From: Skermanella aerolata KACC 11604
Lineage (GTDB): Bacteria; Pseudomonadota; Alphaproteobacteria; Azospirillales; Azospirillaceae
Assembly: GCF_000936425.1 (NCBI RefSeq)
Contig: NZ_AVFK01000032.1
Location: 1 to 64,000, forward strand
Length of the DNA: 64,000 bases
Reading direction: 5' to 3'
In this document: one piece after another, positions 8,600-17,511 of the stretch
How positions within the stretch are numbered: the stretch's first letter is position 1
Layout of the letters: every line of letters starts with the position of its first letter
Made by a program: the position numbers and the translations under genes
The notes under the pieces: generated by a model
The model's database searches: none
What the model saw: the letters and a program-made list of their open reading frames with translations, nothing else
Told to the model about the DNA's origin: nothing

Positions 8600-9361
8600 T
8601 CAACGCAGGTAATGGATATGGGGGCGCGCATGATGGGCGGACAGCTCGACGCGCGCTTCGACCGAGAAGACATCCTTCAACAGATCCTCGGTCAGCACAT
8701 CGCCCGGATGCCCGGACGCGACGACCCTGCCCTGTCTCAGGACGACCAGTCTGTCACAGAACATGGCAGCGTGATTGAGATCGTGAAGAGCGATGATGCT
8801 GGTCACCGAAAGACCGGAAACGAGCTTCAGGAGACCGATCTGATGCTGGATGTCGAGGTGATTGGTCGGCTCGTCGAGAAGCAGTTCCTTCGGCGTCTGC
8901 GCCAGCGCCCTGGCTATGTGGACGCGCTGCTTTTCGCCGCCCGACAGGCTATGCCAGTAGTCATCGCGCTTCCCGGTCATGCCCGCCTTCTCCAGCGCGT
9001 CCTCGACCGCCTGCTCGTCGGCCGGCGACCAGCCCGAGAACATGGAGCGATGCGGAAACCGGCCAAGCTTTACGACATCGATGACCTTCAGGTTTGCGTT
9101 CGTCGTCGCGTGCTGCTCGACGAAGGCGACACGCCGCGCGATCGACTGGCGGGAGATCGACCGGACATCCTCCCGCTCAAGCATGACCCGGCCGGAATGC
9201 GGCGGCTTCAGCCCGGCGAGCAGGCGCAGGAGGGAGGTCTTGCCGGACCCGTTCGGTCCGAGCAGACCGAGCATCTCACCCGGTGCAGCCTCCAGCGAGA
9301 CCGTATCGAGGACGGTCTTGCCGCCGATCTTCCACGTCAGCTGTTCAGCCCTGATGCTCAT
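8600..9361 (-). CDS. ABC importer ATP-binding subunit, FecE/BtuD type (iron-chelate or cobalamin class)
   Basis: 253 residues. Walker A is GPNGSGKT (about 35-42), the signature is LSGGEKQRVHIARAL (139-153), Walker B is ELLLDEP (159-165) with the following ASP helix, and the switch histidine is in ALHDLNHA (191-198). It overlaps the permease gene by four bases (ATGA), so it is translationally coupled as the last gene of a three-gene import operon. The subunit class covers siderophores, haem and vitamin B12; the ATPase does not reveal which. Confidence 0.92.
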   Translation of the reverse strand: MSIRAEQLTWKIGGKTVLDTVSLEAAPGEMLGLLGPNGSGKTSLLRLLAGLKPPHSGRVMLEREDVRSISRQSIARRVAFVEQHATTNANLKVIDVVKLGRFPHRSMFSGWSPADEQAVEDALEKAGMTGKRDDYWHSLSGGEKQRVHIARALAQTPKELLLDEPTNHLDIQHQIGLLKLVSGLSVTSIIALHDLNHAAMFCDRLVVLRQGRVVASGHPGDVLTEDLLKDVFSVEARVELSAHHARPHIHYLR

Positions 9362-10398
9362 GATGCACGCTGGAACCGGTAGAGAATGATCGAAAAGAAA
9401 GGCACGCCGACCAGCGCCGTGACGACGCCGATCGGCAGGGTCTGCTGCGGGATCAGGACCCGCGAAGCGATGTCGGCCAGCACCATGAAGATCGCTCCCC
9501 CGATCGCGCAGGCCGGCAGCAACCGGATATGCGTCGGCCCGACCAGGAAACGGGCGACATGCGGCACGACGAGGCCAACGAAACCGATCGAGCCGACCAT
9601 GCTGACGATGGTGGCCGTCATCAATGCGGTCAGCGCGAAGAGCTTGATCCGCACCCGTCCGACATCGACCCCGAGCGACGACGCCGCCTCGTCGCCGAAG
9701 GCGAAGGCATCGAGAACCCGCGCGGCGAGCAGACAGGCGGCAAGTCCGAAGCCCACGACGGTGGATACCAGCACGAACTCGGGCCAGCGCACGCCGCCGA
9801 AACTGCCGAGCAGCCAGAACATCACGTCGCGTGCCTGCTGCGCGTTGCCCGAGGTCGTCACGATATAGGACGTGGCGGCGTTGAAAAGCTGGGATGCGGC
9901 GACGCCGGCCAGGATGGTCCGGTCGGCGCCGCCGCGCGTGCCGTTCGACAGGAGTGCGACGAAGAAGAAAGCCGCGAAGGCTCCGGCAAAGGCACCCGCC
10001 GACAGCGAGACGGCGCCGGACCCGATGCCGAGGATGACGATCGCAACGGCGCCGGAGGAGGCGCCGGCCGATATGCCGAGGACATAGGGTTCGGCGAGCG
10101 GATTGCGCAGGAGCGACTGCATGATCGCCCCCGACAGCGCAAGGCCGGCGCCGCAGAACGCCGCGACCAGCGCCCGGCTGAGCCTGTAGTCCCAGATCAC
10201 GGTCTCGTGGATGCGGCTCAGTTCGACCGATGTCCATCCCAGCCGGTTGGTCACGGCGGACAGTGTCGTGGAGAGGGGTATCGGCAGATCGCCGATACCG
10301 ACGCTGACCCCGATGACGAGGGCGATAGCCAGCAGAGAGGCCGAAAGCACAGCCCCGAGGACGGTCAACCTGCCGACCATATGCCGCGTTTCGGTCAC
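9358..10398 (-). CDS. ABC importer permease, FecCD/BtuC family
   Basis: 346 residues with about nine to ten membrane helices, the normal length for this family. The stretches SRALVAAFCGAGLALSGAI and NPLAEPYVLGISAGAS are the FecCD hallmarks, and GLVVPHVARFLVG is the conserved loop that contacts the ATPase. The stop overlaps the ATPase start and the start overlaps the stop of the binding-protein gene, giving a tight binding protein-permease-ATPase operon. Confidence 0.93.
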   Translation of the reverse strand: MTETRHMVGRLTVLGAVLSASLLAIALVIGVSVGIGDLPIPLSTTLSAVTNRLGWTSVELSRIHETVIWDYRLSRALVAAFCGAGLALSGAIMQSLLRNPLAEPYVLGISAGASSGAVAIVILGIGSGAVSLSAGAFAGAFAAFFFVALLSNGTRGGADRTILAGVAASQLFNAATSYIVTTSGNAQQARDVMFWLLGSFGGVRWPEFVLVSTVVGFGLAACLLAARVLDAFAFGDEAASSLGVDVGRVRIKLFALTALMTATIVSMVGSIGFVGLVVPHVARFLVGPTHIRLLPACAIGGAIFMVLADIASRVLIPQQTLPIGVVTALVGVPFFSIILYRFQRAS

Positions 10399-11420
10399 TT
10401 CAGCAAACCGAGCGTCTTCAACTGCCCGGCCACCTGCTCGGCACCGTAAAGGGTCCGTACCGTCGGGTTCATCGCCTGGCCGTCCATGACGACCATCGCG
10501 TTGTTCTTGACCGCTGGCATCTGGCTGACGGCCGCATCGGTAGTCAGGAACTTGATCTTGGCTTCCGGCCTATCGAGTTCCCACCTGTTACGGTCGAGAT
10601 TGGCGACGACGATGACATCGGGATTGGCGGCGATAATGCCCTCCCAGCCCAGCGTTGGCCATTCCGACTCAGATGCGATGGCGTTCGTGCCGCCAAGAAG
10701 GTCGGCGATGAATCCCGACGCGCCGTTCTTGCCACCGAGATAGGCGTCGGCGGACGGCGAGGGGCTGGAGAACCAAAAGACGTAGGAGAGCTTCCGGGCG
10801 TCCTTCGGGACATTGGAGCGGAGCGCCGCCTCGCGTGCCTTGAAATCGGCGATCAATGCCTGGCCGTGATCCGCGACGTCGAAGATCCGGGACAGCTCAT
10901 CGATCTCCTGGTAAAGCTGATCCATGCTCCAGAGCTGCGAACGGCTGCCATACACATCCTTGGCATTTTTGGTGTCGAGACATGTGCTGGGCGACAGATA
11001 GGTCGGGACGCCAACCTTGTCGAAATCCCCGCGCTTGGCGACTTTGCTGTTCGGGCCGAGCAGGACGGGCAGCGCAGCCGCGACGAAATCCGGGTCTTCG
11101 ACGAGGATCGATTCGAAGGTTGGGAACTCGACGGTCAGGAGCTTGACCTTGGCATTCATCTCGGCCAGCTGCGGCATGACCTTGCTGGGCCAGAAGGCGG
11201 TGCCGACCATTCTGTCCTGCAGGCCGAGGAGCAGAAGGATTTCGGCGCTGTTCTGGCCGAGGCCGACCGCCCGCTTCGGCGGTTTCTCGATGGTGACCTG
11301 CGTGCCGCAGTTCTCGATGGTCAGCGGATAGCGCGTCGGGTCGGCCAGGGACGGCGACGCGGCAAGACCGATCACGGCAAACAGGCCGGATAGGGTCAGT
11401 AGCGATTTCAGTACGTTCAT
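10395..11420 (-). CDS. Periplasmic metal-chelate binding protein of the ABC importer (FecB/BtuF type)
   Basis: 341 residues with a Sec signal peptide (cleavage expected near ASPSLADP). The mature part has the PF01497 pattern: YPLTIENCGTQVTIEKPPKR near its start, then two lobes joined by a long helix, with NPDVIVVANLD late in the second lobe. First gene of the operon with the FecCD permease and FecE ATPase. Ligand is probably a ferric siderophore or similar chelate. A possible Fur-like palindrome upstream (11665-11679) would fit iron control but is only suggestive. Confidence 0.88.
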   Translation of the reverse strand: MNVLKSLLTLSGLFAVIGLAASPSLADPTRYPLTIENCGTQVTIEKPPKRAVGLGQNSAEILLLLGLQDRMVGTAFWPSKVMPQLAEMNAKVKLLTVEFPTFESILVEDPDFVAAALPVLLGPNSKVAKRGDFDKVGVPTYLSPSTCLDTKNAKDVYGSRSQLWSMDQLYQEIDELSRIFDVADHGQALIADFKAREAALRSNVPKDARKLSYVFWFSSPSPSADAYLGGKNGASGFIADLLGGTNAIASESEWPTLGWEGIIAANPDVIVVANLDRNRWELDRPEAKIKFLTTDAAVSQMPAVKNNAMVVMDGQAMNPTVRTLYGAEQVAGQLKTLGLLK

Positions 11421-11918
11421 CGGAGCGTCCTAAGCCGGATGGTCTTCATGGTTCGTCGACAATGGCCTGCTTGTCGTCGTGGGCGGAACTGTCGGACCCG
11501 AAGAGTGATCAAGTTCATCAAAGTCCCTGGACGTGTCCCCTCCCGGTTTTCGCCCGACTGGAACTCCCCGTTGGATGATCTGGCTGAGCCGCACCCGGCC
11601 GGGCCAGGTGCCGAGAAAGCGGACGCGTTTCCAAGGTTTCCGCCCGGAAGCGCGCCACCAATAATGCGAATGCGTCGCAAGTACAAGATGTTTCTGTTTC
11701 CGGCGACGGCTTGAACTGGCCTCGTCGGCTTGTCGAGAACGGCAGCACCTTTATGAATTCGGCAGCGGCGATGACGCGCGCCTTCAGAGTTGCTTGCGCC
11801 GACCATGATCGAATGGCAGTGACCCGGTCGCACGCAGGCAGGGAAATGCCCCGTGCGAAATGCCCGATGCGGCACCGGGATGCGAAACGGGAGGGAAACC
11901 AATCAGTGGATCACGCCG
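11421..11918. other. Divergent intergenic region, ABC importer / EamA exporter
   Basis: About 500 bases without a convincing gene. I looked for a cobalamin riboswitch (B12 box) on the minus strand because of the FecB/BtuF-type operon and saw none. The only notable element is the palindrome at 11665-11679. Confidence 0.5.
11665..11679. promoter_or_regulatory. Possible Fur/iron-type operator
   Basis: TGCGAATGCGTCGCA has perfect five-base arms (TGCGA/TCGCA) around five bases and lies about 245 bases upstream of the metal-chelate binding protein gene. High-G+C alphaproteobacterial Fur-type sites can look like this; the distance to the gene and the single copy make it tentative. Confidence 0.3.
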
Positions 11919-12887
11919 ATGAGTAAGCTGAACATACTTGCCCGTGCTCCATCCAGGCGGCAGGCCTCGGGCGCCGGAAGCGGCATTGCGCTCAGGCTGG
12001 CGGCAACGGGTTTGTTCGCGGTCATGTCACTCTGCGTCCGGCTGGCGTCCTTCGAGGCTCCCGTGGGGCAAATCGTCTTCTATCGCAGTGCCCTGGCCCT
12101 TCCGCCGATCGTCGCCTACCTGTTCTGGCGCCGGCAGTTCCCATGGGGACTGAGGACCCGGCGGCCGGGTGGGCACTTGATGCGCAGCCTGTTCGGCTGC
12201 ACCGCCATGTTCTTTTCCTTCGTCTCGCTGGCCTACCTGCCTCTGGCCCTCGCCACGGCACTCAGCTTCCTGGCGCCCCTATTGGTCGTGCCGGCTGCGA
12301 TACTTGCCCTGCGGGAACGTCCAGGTGGCGTCGTCATCGGCGCGGCACTCGGCGGCTTTGCCGGCGTCGCCCTGATGCTTGCCCCGGCCTTCGAGGGACC
12401 GTCGCTCGAAGCCGGTACCCTGATCGGCGTAGCCGCCGGCTTGGCGATGGCGGCCACCACAGCAGTCGCCAAGATCCAGATCAAGACACTGACCGAAACG
12501 GAGCCGCCAGGCACCATCGCCTTCTACTTTGCCGTCGTCTGCGCTATCGCCGGCTTGGCTACCCTCCCCTTTGGCTGGGCCTCACCGACAAGCACCGCGC
12601 TTGTCTTCATGATTGCCGCCGGGATTTCCGGAGGACTGGCGCACATCGCGATGACCGAGGCTCTGGCCCATGCGCCGGCTTCGACGCTGGCGCCGTTCGA
12701 GTATACGGCCATGCTCTGGGCCTTGGCCTTCGACATGCTCGTCTTCGGCCTGCTTCCAGCCCCGATCAGCCTCGTCGGCGCCGTCGTGATCGTCGCCGCG
12801 GCTGCGGTTGCGGCCTTCGCCGGCGGCGCTACCCCCCACGTCAAAGGGAGCCGTGATGGACCGGAGGACATGAACTGCTCAAAGTAA
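11919..12887 (+). CDS. EamA/DMT-superfamily membrane transporter
   Basis: 322 residues from ATG 11919; in-frame ATGs at 11853 and 11880 would add a non-hydrophobic leader. About ten hydrophobic helices form two EamA repeats, with a basic cytoplasmic loop WRRQFPWGLRTRRPGGHLMR between early helices. The family exports metabolites such as amino acids or nucleotide-type compounds; the substrate cannot be deduced. Followed by unrelated minus-strand genes, so it is monocistronic. Confidence 0.85.
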   Translation: MSKLNILARAPSRRQASGAGSGIALRLAATGLFAVMSLCVRLASFEAPVGQIVFYRSALALPPIVAYLFWRRQFPWGLRTRRPGGHLMRSLFGCTAMFFSFVSLAYLPLALATALSFLAPLLVVPAAILALRERPGGVVIGAALGGFAGVALMLAPAFEGPSLEAGTLIGVAAGLAMAATTAVAKIQIKTLTETEPPGTIAFYFAVVCAIAGLATLPFGWASPTSTALVFMIAAGISGGLAHIAMTEALAHAPASTLAPFEYTAMLWALAFDMLVFGLLPAPISLVGAVVIVAAAAVAAFAGGATPHVKGSRDGPEDMNCSK

Positions 12888-12968
12888 CGAGACGCCTGTC
12901 GCCCTGGACGGACGGGGCGAGCCGGCGATCCGGAACCCGTTGCTGATCCGGGTGCGCGGATGGCGGAT

Positions 12969-13199
12969 TCATCCGGAAGATCGCCGCTTGCGGAACTCGG
13001 GGACCGGCAAACCGCCCCAACCCCAGTTCTCCGGCTCGACCTCCTCGATCACGACGAAAGTGGAATCGAGCGGCTTGTGCAGCACGTCGAGCAGGAGCTG
13101 GCTGACACCCGCGATGAGCGACGCCTTCTCATCGGCCGTTACGGAAGTGCGGCCGGGACCGGACCCTTCCCGCGTGACCTGAATGGTGACGATAGGCAT
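12969..13199 (-). CDS. 4-oxalocrotonate tautomerase-family protein
   Basis: 76 residues starting MPIVTIQVTREG, so the catalytic amino-terminal proline (Pro1 after Met removal) is present. An arginine-containing segment follows at GRTSVTADEKASLIAG. Strong AAGGAGG binding site before the ATG. The length is slightly above the 62-70 usual for the family because of a tail GLPVPEFRKRRSSG. Likely a small hexameric or trimeric enzyme interconverting keto and enol forms; the real substrate is not visible. It follows an SDR gene after 51 bases on the same strand, suggesting co-transcription. Confidence 0.88.
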   Translation of the reverse strand: MPIVTIQVTREGSGPGRTSVTADEKASLIAGVSQLLLDVLHKPLDSTFVVIEEVEPENWGWGGLPVPEFRKRRSSG

Positions 13200-13250
13200 G
13201 ATGGCCTCCTTCGGTTGGACTGACTCGGCAGCCGGCTTGGCTGGCCGGCT

Positions 13251-13961
13251 TCAGTGACCGGCGCTCTGGCCGCCATCGACGTGCAGGATCTCGCCGGTTA
13301 CGAAAGCGGCGGTGTCCAGGAACATCACGGCCTCCACGATGTCCCTGATCTCGCCCATGCGCCTCATCGGGTGGAGCGCCGTCAGGAACTCGTGGGCTTC
13401 CGGAGTGTGCATGGGGGTCTTGACGATACCCGGAGAGACGGCGTTCACGCGGATGCCCTGTGCCGCGTATTCGATCGCCAGCGCCTTGGTGGCCGAGTTG
13501 ATGCCGCCCTTGGTGAGGTTGGCGAGCACGGATGGCACTCCGCCGACCGCATGATCGACGAGGCTCGTGGTGATACTGACGATGTGGCCGGACCGCTGCT
13601 TCAGCATCTCCGCCGCGACGCGCTGCGTGATGTGGAAGAAGCCGGCAAGATTGGTCGCGATCTTGTTGTCGAAGTCCTTGGCCGTGTAGTCGGTGAAGGG
13701 CTTGGAAATGAAGATGCCGGCATTGTTGACCAGCGTGTCGATCCGACCGAACCGCGAGATCGCCTGCCCGACCACGGCTTCGGCGGTCGCCGGATCGCCG
13801 ACATCGCCACGAACCGCCACGATATCGCGGTCGCCGGTCTGCTCGATCGAGCGGGAGGTCGCCACGACCCGATAGTCGCGGTCTCGGAACGCCTTGACCA
13901 AGCCGGCGCCGATGCCCTGCGATGCGCCGGTGACGATGGCCACTCTCTGTTCGCTGCTCAT
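13251..13961 (-). CDS. Short-chain dehydrogenase/reductase
   Basis: 236 residues, classical SDR length. The cofactor motif TGASQGIGAGL lies near residue 12, NNAG near 86 and IRVNAVSPGIVKTPM near 180. The usual YxxxK active-site tyrosine is not in place: the equivalent stretch reads SVLANLTKGGINSATKALAIEYA, with leucine-asparagine-leucine-threonine-lysine where YxxxK would end. The serine-containing ITTSLVDHAV precedes it. So either another residue serves or activity is altered. Probably in one transcript with the downstream tautomerase; the LysR gene upstream runs the same way after 177 bases. Confidence 0.88.
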   Translation of the reverse strand: MSSEQRVAIVTGASQGIGAGLVKAFRDRDYRVVATSRSIEQTGDRDIVAVRGDVGDPATAEAVVGQAISRFGRIDTLVNNAGIFISKPFTDYTAKDFDNKIATNLAGFFHITQRVAAEMLKQRSGHIVSITTSLVDHAVGGVPSVLANLTKGGINSATKALAIEYAAQGIRVNAVSPGIVKTPMHTPEAHEFLTALHPMRRMGEIRDIVEAVMFLDTAAFVTGEILHVDGGQSAGH

Positions 13962-14138
13962 GACTAACCCTCGATGATTTCATCAGCCTGCGGGATTGCG
14001 GCTGACAGCCGTCCGGGCTGTTGAGACTTATTTTGTGAGAGACCGGGGAATCACTGAATGCCCGACGTCCGGCAGACATCCTTCCCGCAGCCGGAAGAAT
14101 GAGGGCATCTATCGGGACTGGCCTATCGGGACCGGCGA

Positions 14139-15074
14139 TCAGGGTTTCAGGGCAACGGCGTCGGTCGACAGCCTTGCGAACGCGGCGCGCAGGCGCGGGA
14201 CCGCGAAGTCCACGAAGGCGCGCACCTTGGGAGTCGACATGCGCCCCTGCGGCACGAGGAGGTTGACCGGCATGGCCGGAGGTTCGGCATGCCGCAGCAG
14301 GAGCTGCAACGACCCGTCATCGACCCGCTCCGCCACGTGATAGGTGTAGAGGCGGGTCACGCCGAGCCCGCCGACCGCCGCGGCGAGCGCCGCGCGGACG
14401 CTGTTGACGACCAGCCGCGGCTTGAACTGGACGGACCGGGCGATCGAACTTCCCGCTGCCGGCGGAAAGACCCAGGCATCCCGCCCGAAATACGTGGTGG
14501 TCACGATGCGATGCTTCGCCAGATCGCCAGGCTCGTCGATGCGGGGGTGCTGGGCGAGATAGCGTGGGGATGCGACGACGACCCGCCTTACGTCGCCGCC
14601 GATCCGAACGGCAACCATGGAGGAGTCCGGCAACTCGGCGACGCGCAGGGCGACGTCGATCCCTTCCTCGACCAGATTGGCGTTGCGGTCGAGCAGGACC
14701 AGATTGACCGATACGGCCGGGAAGGCTTCGAGATAGGCATCGATGATGGGGCGCAGGATTTCCTCGCCGCTGATTGGCGGCGCCGTCACGGTCAACGTAC
14801 CCCTTGGGGCCGCATGCTCGCCGGCCGCGACCATTTCGGCTTCCTGCAGATCGACCAGAACGCGGCGGCATGCGGCGGCATAGCGCTCGCCGATCTCACT
14901 CAGCTTGATCGTGCGGGTGGTGCGGTGGAGCAGCGGAGCGCCGACCTGCTGCTCGAGGAACGCGATGGCCCTGCTGACCGCCGCCGGTGACCGGCCAAGC
15001 TGCCGGCCGGCCCCGGCGAGGCTTCCCTCGTCCAGGGCGGCGATGAACACCCTCATTGCGTCGATGCGGTCCAT
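14139..15074 (-). CDS. LysR-family transcriptional regulator
   Basis: 311 residues. The N-terminal helix-turn-helix reads AGAGRQLGRSPAAVSRAIAFLEQQVGAPLLHRTTR, the common CrgA/DhcR-like LysR subgroup. A periplasmic-binding-type effector domain follows. It is divergent from the nitronate monooxygenase gene with a 109-base shared promoter region, which makes that gene its most likely target. The SDR and tautomerase genes downstream could also belong to its regulon; this is inference from position. Confidence 0.9.
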   Translation of the reverse strand: MDRIDAMRVFIAALDEGSLAGAGRQLGRSPAAVSRAIAFLEQQVGAPLLHRTTRTIKLSEIGERYAAACRRVLVDLQEAEMVAAGEHAAPRGTLTVTAPPISGEEILRPIIDAYLEAFPAVSVNLVLLDRNANLVEEGIDVALRVAELPDSSMVAVRIGGDVRRVVVASPRYLAQHPRIDEPGDLAKHRIVTTTYFGRDAWVFPPAAGSSIARSVQFKPRLVVNSVRAALAAAVGGLGVTRLYTYHVAERVDDGSLQLLLRHAEPPAMPVNLLVPQGRMSTPKVRAFVDFAVPRLRAAFARLSTDAVALKP

Positions 15075-15183
15075 GCAGCGTCCGAAGCTTCGCCGACTGC
15101 CTGAAAGTCGCTCATGCGCCGACTATGTTCAAGGCCAGTCCGCTGCGATAATAGTCTCGACCAAAACCCATGGGAGAGCCGGC

Positions 15184-16257
15184 ATGCCATCCTCAGCTTC
15201 ACCGCAGGCGCTGCTCACGTTGCTCGGCATCGAGCTGCCGATCGTCCAGGCCCCGATGGCCGGGGTGTCGTCGCCCGCCATGGCCGCCGCCGTCGCGAAT
15301 GCGGGGGCACTCGGCTCGATCGGGGTCGGCGCCACGAACGCCGCCGGTGCCCGCACCATGATCGCGGAGATCCGCGAGCGCTCGAACCGTCCTTTCAACG
15401 TCAACGTCTTCTGCCACCAGCCGGCAAAACCGGCCCCCGCGGTCGAGGCCGCCTGGATCGATCGGCTGCGCCCCGAATTCAACCGTCTCGGTGCCGCACC
15501 GCCGGCTGCCCTGTCGGAGATCTACAAGAGCTTCGTCGAGGACGACGACATGCTCGCCGCACTCCTAGCCGACAGGCCAAAGGTCGTGAGCTTCCATTTC
15601 GGCGCGCCGTCGCCGGACCGGGTACAGGCGTTGCGGGACGCCGGAATCGTCCTTCTCGGCTCGGCGACCAGCGTGGACGAGGCGCGGATGCTCGCGACCG
15701 CGGGCGTGCATGCCGTCGTGGCGCAGGGCTACGAGGCCGGCGGCCATCGCGGCGTCTTCAACCCCGACGCCAGCGACGACAGGCTTGGCACGATGGCGCT
15801 GATCCGCCTGCTCGTGCGTGAGATCGACGTTCCCGTGATCGCCGCCGGCGGCATCATGGACGGCGCCGGCATCTCCGCCGCGTTGCGGCTTGGGGCGGGT
15901 GCCGCACAGCTCGGCACGGCGTTCATCGCGTGCCCGGAGTCGCAGGCCGATGCCGGCTACCGGGCAGCCCTGGCAAGCGATGCGGCATTTCACACTGTCA
16001 TGACGCGAGCGATTTCGGGACGTCCGGCGCGGTGCCTCGCCAACCGCTTCACCGTATTGGGCGCCGCCATTGCCGCTGACGAGATCCCGGCCTATCCGAT
16101 CGCGTACGACGCCGGGAAGGCCCTGAACGCTGCCGGCAAATCGGCCGGCGAGCCGGGCTTCGGCGCGCAGTGGGCGGGGCAAGGAGCCCCCCTGTCGCGC
16201 CCGCTGCCGGCGGCCGACCTCGTCGCGGTGCTCGCCGCCGAAACGAAGGCCGCCTGA
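15184..16257 (+). CDS. Nitronate monooxygenase-family flavoprotein
   Basis: 357 residues from ATG 15184, which has GGGAGAG upstream; the open frame extends further 5' but that part is antisense to the LysR gene. FMN-dependent TIM barrel: PIVQAPMAGVSSPAMAAAV at the start, the phosphate/flavin motif QGYEAGGHRG near residue 185 with the catalytic-type histidine, and AAGGIMDGAGISAALRLGA then QLGTAFI near residues 220-245. Class I enzymes oxidise nitronates such as propionate-3-nitronate to the semialdehyde with nitrite release. Divergent from a LysR regulator. Enoyl reductase FabK is a relative, but context does not favour it. Confidence 0.9.
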   Translation: MPSSASPQALLTLLGIELPIVQAPMAGVSSPAMAAAVANAGALGSIGVGATNAAGARTMIAEIRERSNRPFNVNVFCHQPAKPAPAVEAAWIDRLRPEFNRLGAAPPAALSEIYKSFVEDDDMLAALLADRPKVVSFHFGAPSPDRVQALRDAGIVLLGSATSVDEARMLATAGVHAVVAQGYEAGGHRGVFNPDASDDRLGTMALIRLLVREIDVPVIAAGGIMDGAGISAALRLGAGAAQLGTAFIACPESQADAGYRAALASDAAFHTVMTRAISGRPARCLANRFTVLGAAIAADEIPAYPIAYDAGKALNAAGKSAGEPGFGAQWAGQGAPLSRPLPAADLVAVLAAETKAA

Positions 16258-16314
16258 TCGAGCGAGGGTCCGATGCGCAACCCGGGAACGAAGCCGATCG
16301 AGAAGGACCCCGGT

Positions 16315-16707
16315 TCAGAAAGCTGACCGGTAGATGCCGGGAAGCTCGGCTCCACCGCGGGTATAGGCCTGCTCGAACTGGCAGGACCTGTCGACATCCA
16401 TGACGAGGGAGCCCGGCTGGTCGATCAGGTGCATCCATGCGGTATAGCCGAGCAGCCGGCTTTCACCGGATAAACGCTGGGTGTAGAACAGGTCGCGCAC
16501 CGATTGCGGCGGCACATGATAGGCATCGAGCGCTGACGCGACCGTTCCGGTACAGGGATGGCCGTTCAGCCTGGTGAGCGTCGAAACCGTCGCCTGGCTG
16601 GGGGCTTCAAGCCTGGGGGGAAGCGGCGCGCATGCCGACAGGGCGATTGCGGCCAGCAGAGCCGGTATCGGCGAGCATTGGCTGAACGAACTGCGAAGAC
16701 CCGTCAT
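16315..16707 (-). CDS. Small lipoprotein, function unknown
   Basis: 130 residues from the ATG at 16707, chosen because AGGAGATATAC stands just before it; a longer frame to 16800 lacks this. The N-terminus is a type II signal peptide with lipobox LSAC, so the protein should be lipid-anchored in the envelope. The mature part contains two cysteines (HPCTGT and DRSCQFEQ) that may pair. No family recognised. Confidence 0.7.
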   Translation of the reverse strand: MTGLRSSFSQCSPIPALLAAIALSACAPLPPRLEAPSQATVSTLTRLNGHPCTGTVASALDAYHVPPQSVRDLFYTQRLSGESRLLGYTAWMHLIDQPGSLVMDVDRSCQFEQAYTRGGAELPGIYRSAF

Positions 16708-16898
16708 GTATATCTCCTGGATACTGTCGTGCGCGAAGTCACTGGGGACTGCGTGACTTCGAACTGCATGACTTGGCGCGTCGATGCAATCCGAAGACAC
16801 ATCGGTTCAGCGGCCGTCGTCGCGCAAGATGCCCTTGATGGTGATGTACCGTTTCTCGAGCCTGTGCGGCATCCGTGGCCATTCCGCACACGGTGCCG

Positions 16899-17348
16899 CT
16901 ACGTCCTCCGGACCTGCCGTCCGGCGAAGAGGAGGCCGGACCGGAAGAGGATCGCCGTGCCGATGCCGAAGATCGCGTGAAGGGCGACGTGGAGCGGCAC
17001 CATTGCGAGATGGAAGCCGCCACCGATGCCGAACCCCTTGAGCGGCAGCACGACGAACCAGTATGCGGCCAGCGGGGCGATGCCGAAGACGAGCCCGCCC
17101 AACCACCATCCGAAGCGAGTCGTCAGCCGCCGCTCCACAAGGGCGTAGGCCAAACCCCAAAGTCCGGCCCAGAACGCGAGGTTGAGGCTCACCGGCACGC
17201 CAAGGGGCGGCACCGGCATGAGGCTCCATGGCAAAGCCGGCGCAAGATGCATGATGTAGAGAGTACCGAGGAGAGCGTCCTGGAAGATCAGGTGCGAGAG
17301 GGACCCGGCAAGGAAGCCGAGGAAGAGGCGCGTCGATGTCGTGGACAT
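16899..17348 (-). CDS. Small integral membrane protein divergent from an OhrR-like regulator
   Basis: 149 residues with about four hydrophobic helices and short loops; no signal peptide beyond the first helix. Tryptophan- and glycine-rich segments (LNLAFWAGLWGLAYALVERR, RFGWWLGGLVFGIAPL) do not match a family I can name. It is transcribed away from a MarR-type gene, and the 163 bases between the two hold several palindromes expected to bind that regulator, so it is the most likely regulated gene. A peroxide- or redox-linked membrane role is therefore possible but unproven. Confidence 0.7.
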   Translation of the reverse strand: MSTTSTRLFLGFLAGSLSHLIFQDALLGTLYIMHLAPALPWSLMPVPPLGVPVSLNLAFWAGLWGLAYALVERRLTTRFGWWLGGLVFGIAPLAAYWFVVLPLKGFGIGGGFHLAMVPLHVALHAIFGIGTAILFRSGLLFAGRQVRRT

Positions 17349-17379
17349 GCGGAAGCCCTTTCTGGATGACCAAATTTAA

Positions 17380-17463
17380 AATCGTAAGCGATTAGATCGT
17401 GTACGATTTATATTGTTTGAACGATCCCAAGGTGTCAAGCTTGCGATTTAATCGCATGCGATT
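17380..17463. promoter_or_regulatory. Cluster of MarR/OhrR-type palindromic operators
   Basis: Three related palindromes: AATCGTAAGCGATT (17380-17393, imperfect), ATCGTGTACGAT (17396-17407) and AATCGCATGCGATT (17450-17463, perfect 14 bases). The last overlaps GCGATTTAATCGC at 17443-17455. All share ATCG/CGAT arms. They lie between a membrane-protein gene and the OhrR-like gene, so dimers could repress both divergent promoters. Confidence 0.75.
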
Positions 17464-17511
17464 TATACAGGTTGCGAGACATCAACTTACCGTGATAGCC
17501 CGAGGCCGCCG

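Noticed and set aside
11421-11918. Cobalamin riboswitch upstream of the FecB/BtuF-type importer
   Set aside because: No B12-box or matching stems found on the minus strand.
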